DNA from: Schlesneria paludicola DSM 18645
GTDB taxonomy: Bacteria > Planctomycetota > Planctomycetia > Planctomycetales > Planctomycetaceae
DNA length: 64,000 nucleotides
Assembly: GCF_000255655.1 (NCBI RefSeq)
Contig: NZ_JH636434.1
Span: 1,228,045-1,292,044, forward strand
Direction of reading: 5' to 3'
The notes beneath the pieces are model-generated. The model was not told where the DNA came from, made no database searches, and saw only the letters and a list, made by a program, of their open reading frames with translations. The translations under genes were made by a program, and so were the position numbers. This document shows positions 60,318-64,000 of the stretch, in pieces; the stretch's first letter is position 1, and the number at the start of each line of letters is the position of its first letter.

Positions 60318-60388
60318 CCCTTCGCAGTCAGCGTATTCAGGCAACAAACATTGCCTGAGTTCGTCGGCTTGCGAAGGGTTTTTCTTTT
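60318..60388 (+). terminator. Branched terminator-like structure
   Basis: The outer stem CCCTTCGCA/TGCGAAGGG (60318-60326 with 60370-60378) encloses an inner stem TCAGGCAA/TTGCCTGA (60337-60344 with 60351-60358) and is followed by TTTTTCTTTT. It probably ends the small lipoprotein mRNA, although the length is unusual for a terminator and a small RNA ending here is possible. Confidence 0.6.
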
Positions 60389-60416
60389 GGTCAGCACCGC
60401 GGCCGAATGAAAGCTC

Positions 60417-60518
60417 AACAGCGTGTTGAAGTAAGGGTGACAGGCACCGTAGCGTTCACGATATCATGGGGTGCTTTAATGTGGTCGGAGCCAGTCCCCA
60501 TTACTTCAACACGCTGTT
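60417..60518. repeat. 102-bp palindromic dispersed element, copy B (inverted)
   Basis: The termini AACAGCGTGTTGAAGTAA (60417-60434) and the exact reverse complement (60501-60518) are perfect 18-bp inverted repeats; inner segments (GGGTGACAGGCACCG and GGGGACTGGCTCCG read in reverse) extend the palindrome to about 33 bp per arm. Its reverse complement aligns without gaps to 27204-27305. It lies 16 bp past the DUF1501 stop codon. Confidence 0.8.
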
Positions 60519-60534
60519 AATTCAGTATGGAAGC

Positions 60535-61923
60535 TTAACTAAAGAGTTCCATGATTGGCTTCGTTCCGAAATCGGCCAGCGGAAACGGTCGACCTGCGGG
60601 ACCGGGCAAATGGGTTTCCACGTTCAGCCCAAGACTCTGATAGATTGTGGCGACGATTTCGGGTGGTGTGACGGGCCGCTCGGCCGGATCCCCGCCGATC
60701 GGATCGCTGCGACCGATCACACGTCCGCCTTTGACGCCCCCTCCCGCGAAATAGACGGTCCAACACTGCGGCCAGTGATCGCGCCCGCCCGCCGGATTGA
60801 CGCGCGGCGTTCGCCCGAATTCGGCCAGGTTGCAGACGAGTGTGTTGTCGAGCATTCCCCGCTGTGACAAGTCTTCAATCAGGGCGCTGTATCCCTGGTC
60901 GTACATCGGCGCGACCACATTCTTCATCCCTTCGATCGATGTGAACGGAAGCGTTCCATGGATGTCCCAGGTCACTTCATTGAAAACCGTCAGAAAGGTG
61001 TTCACCGTGACGAACCGAACGCCCGCTTCCACCAGTCGGCGTGACAAGAGACAGCATTGACCGAAGCGATTCATTCCATAACGTTCGCGAACCGACTGAG
61101 GTTCTTTGCTCAGATCGAATGCATCACGCGCCTGGGGACTGGAGATGATGCGAAACGCCGACTGAAAGCTGCTGTCGAGAAGTTGTGCGTTTTCGCTCTT
61201 TTCAAACCCCGCAATTGTCTGGTCGACCACGTCTCGCATTCGACGACGCCGGTCCATTCGCGCCTCGCCGATCTGCTTGGGCGGCAACAGATCTGGAACG
61301 ACGAAGTCAGGCTTGGACGGATCGGCATTCAAGGCGAATGGGTCATGCGCCTTGCCCAGGAATCCTGCGGCCTGACCGTTTGGCAAGTTGCCACCACCGG
61401 ACCCCATCAATTCCGGCAGGACCACAAACGGAGGGAGATCGGTTTTTCGTCCCAGCAGATAGGCGGTCACGCTTCCTGCATGAGGCGTGTTCACCCCACC
61501 CGTGAAAAAGCGTCCGGTTTGCATCATTTGCCAGCCGGCATCATGAACGGCGGGCGCGCTGTGGTTGCAACTGCGGACAAACGAGATGTGTTGGGCCAGT
61601 TCGGCATGCCGTGGCAGGATCTCGCTGATCTGAATCTCGGGCGATCTCGTCGCGATGGGTTGAAACGGCCCGCGAATCTCACGTGGCGCATCCGGCTTGG
61701 GATCGAAGGTATCAAGCTGACTGGGTGCCCCCAGGTTGAAGATCATGATGCAAGCACGATCGTTCTTTCCGGCGCCGGTGGTCGAGTCGGCGGCGAGGAC
61801 GGATTGCCGCGCCAGATCGGCCATCGACAAGCCAATCGCGCCCAAGCTTCCGACTTGAAGAAAGTCGCGGCGCGAGACACCGTCACACGTGCGAACCGAA
61901 CCGTCACCTGAAAGATTCAACAT
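60535..61923 (-). CDS. DUF1501 protein with Tat signal
   Basis: DUF1501 proteins form a large planctomycete family related to alkaline-phosphatase/sulfatase-like folds, with unknown activity. The 462-aa protein begins with a twin-arginine signal 'VSRRDFLQVGSLGAIGLSMA', so it should be exported folded by Tat. Conserved parts include 'CIMIFNLGAPSQLDTFDPKP', 'VRSCNHSAPAVHDAGWQMMQ', 'GRFFTGGVNTPHAGSVTAYL', 'VEAGVRFVTVNT', 'NTLVCNLAEFGRTPRVN' and 'GRDHWPQCWTVYFAGGG'. These Asp/His clusters suggest metal binding. AAAGGA lies upstream of the ATG. Confidence 0.93.
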   Translation of the reverse strand: MLNLSGDGSVRTCDGVSRRDFLQVGSLGAIGLSMADLARQSVLAADSTTGAGKNDRACIMIFNLGAPSQLDTFDPKPDAPREIRGPFQPIATRSPEIQISEILPRHAELAQHISFVRSCNHSAPAVHDAGWQMMQTGRFFTGGVNTPHAGSVTAYLLGRKTDLPPFVVLPELMGSGGGNLPNGQAAGFLGKAHDPFALNADPSKPDFVVPDLLPPKQIGEARMDRRRRMRDVVDQTIAGFEKSENAQLLDSSFQSAFRIISSPQARDAFDLSKEPQSVRERYGMNRFGQCCLLSRRLVEAGVRFVTVNTFLTVFNEVTWDIHGTLPFTSIEGMKNVVAPMYDQGYSALIEDLSQRGMLDNTLVCNLAEFGRTPRVNPAGGRDHWPQCWTVYFAGGGVKGGRVIGRSDPIGGDPAERPVTPPEIVATIYQSLGLNVETHLPGPAGRPFPLADFGTKPIMELFS

Positions 61924-62470
61924 AGTCGATCATCCTTTCAGCTCTGCGTCTTCGAAAGGAAAGACGATCCCGAGATCGTTCCGTCGTTCGACATGCCCCA
62001 GACCGGGTCGAAGGTCGCTGTCGTCCCAGCAAGTAGACCAACTTCGCGCGGTCTCGTGCAAGTTCGCACGGACCAGACGCCGGCGGATGGTCCGTGAATT
62101 GGCAACGATTCCAATGTTGCGTCGCAGAACTTTAGGACCGATTGGACCTGAGGAAATGACAGCGCCCACGCAATATCGACGAAATTATGCCCGCGTTGAT
62201 TGGTATCCGATCCCCGTTGAAATTTCGTTCACGGCGTTGCCCGAGCGGATTGCGGTCCCACACTGTTCGACCACGGACAATTTGGCTGTGAACATCTCGC
62301 GCGGTGCCTCGTGTTTTCTGAGATGAATCTGCGCCAGCCCCCAACTCGTGAATGGTGACGCGAGGCGTCATCCCGAGCTGCGACCAATATTGCCGACCAA
62401 TAAAAAAAACCGGCCAAGCGTGAGAGCTTTGCCGGTTCAAGTTTTTAAACGCGTCGCGCCGAACTGCTGA
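61924..62470. other. Gap between DUF1501 and csrA
   Basis: This 547-bp region lies downstream of csrA and upstream of the DUF1501 gene, both on the minus strand. The csrA terminator (62402-62437) is its clearest feature. The rest probably carries the DUF1501 promoter; no gene is supported. Confidence 0.4.
62402..62437 (-). terminator. Rho-independent terminator of csrA
   Basis: On the minus strand AACCGGCAAAGC pairs with GCTTGGCCGGTT (one mismatch) around a short loop, and is followed by a run of eight T (62402-62409 read in reverse). It lies 34 bp after the csrA stop. Confidence 0.88.
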
Positions 62471-62674
62471 TTACAGCGAGTCGACGTCGTGACGGTCATT
62501 AATTTGTTCTTCAAGATGACCAGCGGGCTCACACAGTTCTTCACGAACGATGTTCATGTCACGTGGAGCTTCGATTCCGATGCGCACGGTATTGGGACCA
62601 ATCCGCACGATCGTGACCGCCACATTGTCGCCGATCAGGATTTTTTCGCCTGGCTTCCGAGAGAGAACCAACAT
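62471..62674 (-). CDS. csrA: Carbon storage regulator CsrA
   Basis: CsrA is a dimeric RNA-binding protein that blocks or stabilises mRNAs at GGA motifs. The 67-aa protein has the standard start 'MLVLSRKPGEKILIGDNVAV', then 'TIVRIGPNTVRIGIEAPRDM' and 'NIVREELCEP'. RNA-contact residues L4, R6 and the R of V-R-E-E are present. AAAGGGGTGG precedes the ATG at 62674, which is clearly better than an upstream in-frame start. fliW, the usual antagonist in flagellated bacteria, is not adjacent. Two TGATCAAT motifs lie upstream. Confidence 0.95.
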   Translation of the reverse strand: MLVLSRKPGEKILIGDNVAVTIVRIGPNTVRIGIEAPRDMNIVREELCEPAGHLEEQINDRHDVDSL

Positions 62675-63158
62675 ACCGCCACCCCTTTCCTGGTTACTGA
62701 TCAATCATCCTTGTGCTTACTCAGCGGTCTCAACGGTCGCACTCACTTCATTGATCAATCCGACAACCCGCCGGAAGTGTCATCAACTGGAGGACGACGT
62801 CAGAAGGATAACAGGTTGCCCAACAGGAAATCCAGTCTAATCCAAGAAATCAGAACAAACCCGACGCATGCCTACTTCGTCAGCAACCGCGTGAAAACTC
62901 CCGCAAACCCTGCGAGAAATGCACAGAAACCACGCAAAAAACGCGAGCAATCCGCAAAAACCGCGAAACCGCGTCACAAAATCGCCCTCAGGACGAAACC
63001 GACCTCCACCCGGCCAGGCGTGTGCACAAAAAATAGGCAGAACCACCATGCCTAGATTTCGCGCAGTCGATCCACACTTGCTTTTCGCAAAGTCGAGCCA
63101 GATGCTAGCGACTCGTTTTCAGGATTCGGCGGGTCTTTTGTGAAGGGTGTGTGAGCCG
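62675..63158. other. Divergent region between csrA and the Gfo/Idh/MocA gene
   Basis: This 484-bp gap contains TGATCAAT (62698-62705) and the palindrome ATTGATCAAT (62750-62759) upstream of csrA, then an A/C-rich stretch (about 62860-63050) with no coding pattern. It should hold both promoters. Confidence 0.4.
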
Positions 63159-64000
63159 ATGGTCAGGATCGGAATCGTCGGGATTGGGTTTATGGGCTGG
63201 GCGCACTTCTCTGGCGCTACAAAGATCACGGAGTCCGGCAAAATCACCGGCTCGAAACTCAAGGGTGGGTCCGTCACGACGATCTGCACCCGCAGCCCGG
63301 AAAAACTGATCGGTGACTGGACGTCCATTCAAGGAAACTTCGGACCGCGCGGCGCGAAGCTTGATCTGACGAAAATCGTCGCCTACGACAACTATCACGA
63401 AATGTTCGCATCACCAGATATCGATCTGGTCGACATCTGTCTGCCAAACGACCAGCATGAAGAGGTCGCGATTGCGGCGCTGAACGCCGGGAAAGACGTG
63501 CTGATCGAGAAGCCGATCGCCGTCGATCCCAAATCGGCCGATCGCATGGTCGCCGCGGCACGCAAGACGGGCCGAAAGCTGATGGTCGCCCAGGTTCTGC
63601 CGTTCTTCCCTGAATTCAAATTCGCCGCCGACACCATCGCATCGGGAAAATACGGAAAACTGCTCGCCGCGAATTTTCGTCGCGTGATCTCGCCGCCTAA
63701 ATGGTCGGGTGACATGTCAGACTTCCGAAAACTGGGAGGCTGGGGAATCGACCTGCATATCCACGACAACCATTTCATCGGACTGATTTGCGGAATCCCA
63801 CAGCAAGTCTTTTCTCGCGGACTGGTTCAGGATGGCTTCGTCAACCACGTCCACACTCAATATGTCTACGAGAACTCGTCCCTTGCCGTGACGTCGCACA
63901 GCGGCGGAATCGCTGCCGACGGACTGGCATTCTCATCGGGGTTTGAGATTTATCTTGAAAAAGCGACACTTCTTTACTCGGCGGGAACGCTGGGCGGCGA
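63159..64000 (+). CDS. Gfo/Idh/MocA-family oxidoreductase, partial at window edge
   Basis: The frame from the ATG at 63159 stays open to position 64000, about 280 codons. The N-terminal Rossmann fold is clear: 'MVRIGIVGIGFMGWAHFSGA', 'VDICLPNDQHEEVAIAALNA' and the hallmark 'GKDVLIEKPIAVD' (E-K-P). The second domain starts near 'VAQVLPFFPEFKFAADTIAS' and includes 'LGGWGIDLHIHDNHFIGLIC', a catalytic-type D-x-x-x-H pattern. These enzymes oxidise or epimerise sugars and inositols with NAD(P) and are abundant in Planctomycetes. AAGGG lies 13 nt upstream. The C-terminus lies beyond the window. Confidence 0.9.
   Translation, partial: MVRIGIVGIGFMGWAHFSGATKITESGKITGSKLKGGSVTTICTRSPEKLIGDWTSIQGNFGPRGAKLDLTKIVAYDNYHEMFASPDIDLVDICLPNDQHEEVAIAALNAGKDVLIEKPIAVDPKSADRMVAAARKTGRKLMVAQVLPFFPEFKFAADTIASGKYGKLLAANFRRVISPPKWSGDMSDFRKLGGWGIDLHIHDNHFIGLICGIPQQVFSRGLVQDGFVNHVHTQYVYENSSLAVTSHSGGIAADGLAFSSGFEIYLEKATLLYSAGTLGG

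Larger units (their letters stand above)
60166..60534. other. Convergent gap with branched terminator and 102-bp repeat
   Basis: This 369-bp gap lies between the small lipoprotein (+) and the DUF1501 gene (-). It holds a branched hairpin with T-tract (60318-60388) and copy B of the 102-bp element (60417-60518). No gene is supported. Confidence 0.6.

Noticed and set aside
60466-60867. 133-codon plus-strand frame overlapping the DUF1501 gene
   Set aside because: It starts inside the 102-bp repeat and then runs antisense to a clear DUF1501 coding region.

Overview
The window looks like chromosomal DNA of a planctomycete of the Planctomycetales type. This is inferred from gene content: two DUF1559 pseudopilin-like proteins, a DUF1501 protein with a Tat signal, a large PVC-type dehydrogenase-like protein, two sulfatases, DUF1080, a Plancto/Verruco-restricted Minf_1886-type protein, and a small lipoprotein with a 'QTLPSAYYLDDDVQYF' segment. 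A Schlesneria-like genus is possible but cannot be fixed from sequence alone. Genes are loosely packed, with many gaps of 300-900 bp, short operons and frequent strand switches.

Layout. 1-2086 (-): start of a PVC-type dehydrogenase-like protein that leaves the window. 2592-6076 (+): rpsO, pnp and an NtrB-like histidine kinase. 6214-9685 (+): a Minf_1886 protein, a shortened FlhB-like protein, and three small inner-membrane or coiled-coil proteins, one of them 45 aa. 9778-13611 (-): a CotH / VTC / DUF4956 operon. 14182-17296 (+): a fluoride channel, a secreted protein with six 17-residue repeats, and a WD40-like protein. 17338-24330: a secreted parallel beta-helix protein (-), then an MFS transporter and two sulfatases (+), which suggests sulfated-glycan use. 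24695-30687: two DUF1559/lipoprotein modules flank a Nudix gene and a repeat-rich gap.

30716-42284: a lipase-like hydrolase, CinA, YchF, an esterase, a TIM-barrel protein, RimI, a GlcE-like FAD oxidase, a DUF1080 protein, TatC and a zinc peptidase. 42603-47402: an NRAMP-like transporter (+), then DUF711, a double-ACT protein and a TIM-barrel protein (-). 47979-51017 (+): an LRR protein, an alpha/beta hydrolase and a Kelch-like protein. 51912-53916 (-): CbiX and an NtrC-like regulator without the GAFTGA loop. 54212-59602 (+): a 1422-aa membrane protein with about 735 residues of charged low-complexity sequence, and a threonine dehydratase-like enzyme. 59917-64000: a small lipoprotein, a DUF1501 protein, CsrA, and a Gfo/Idh/MocA oxidoreductase that leaves the window.

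The most unusual non-coding signals are two dispersed repeat families. One is a 102-bp imperfect palindrome present twice (27204-27305, and inverted at 60417-60518), aligning without gaps at roughly 77 percent by hand count. The other is a 24-nt palindrome present six times (four copies near 27 kb, two near 52.5 kb), whose arms change together so that pairing is kept. The most unusual protein is the secreted 17-residue-repeat protein at 15044-16213. No tRNA, rRNA, CRISPR array or intact insertion sequence was seen.
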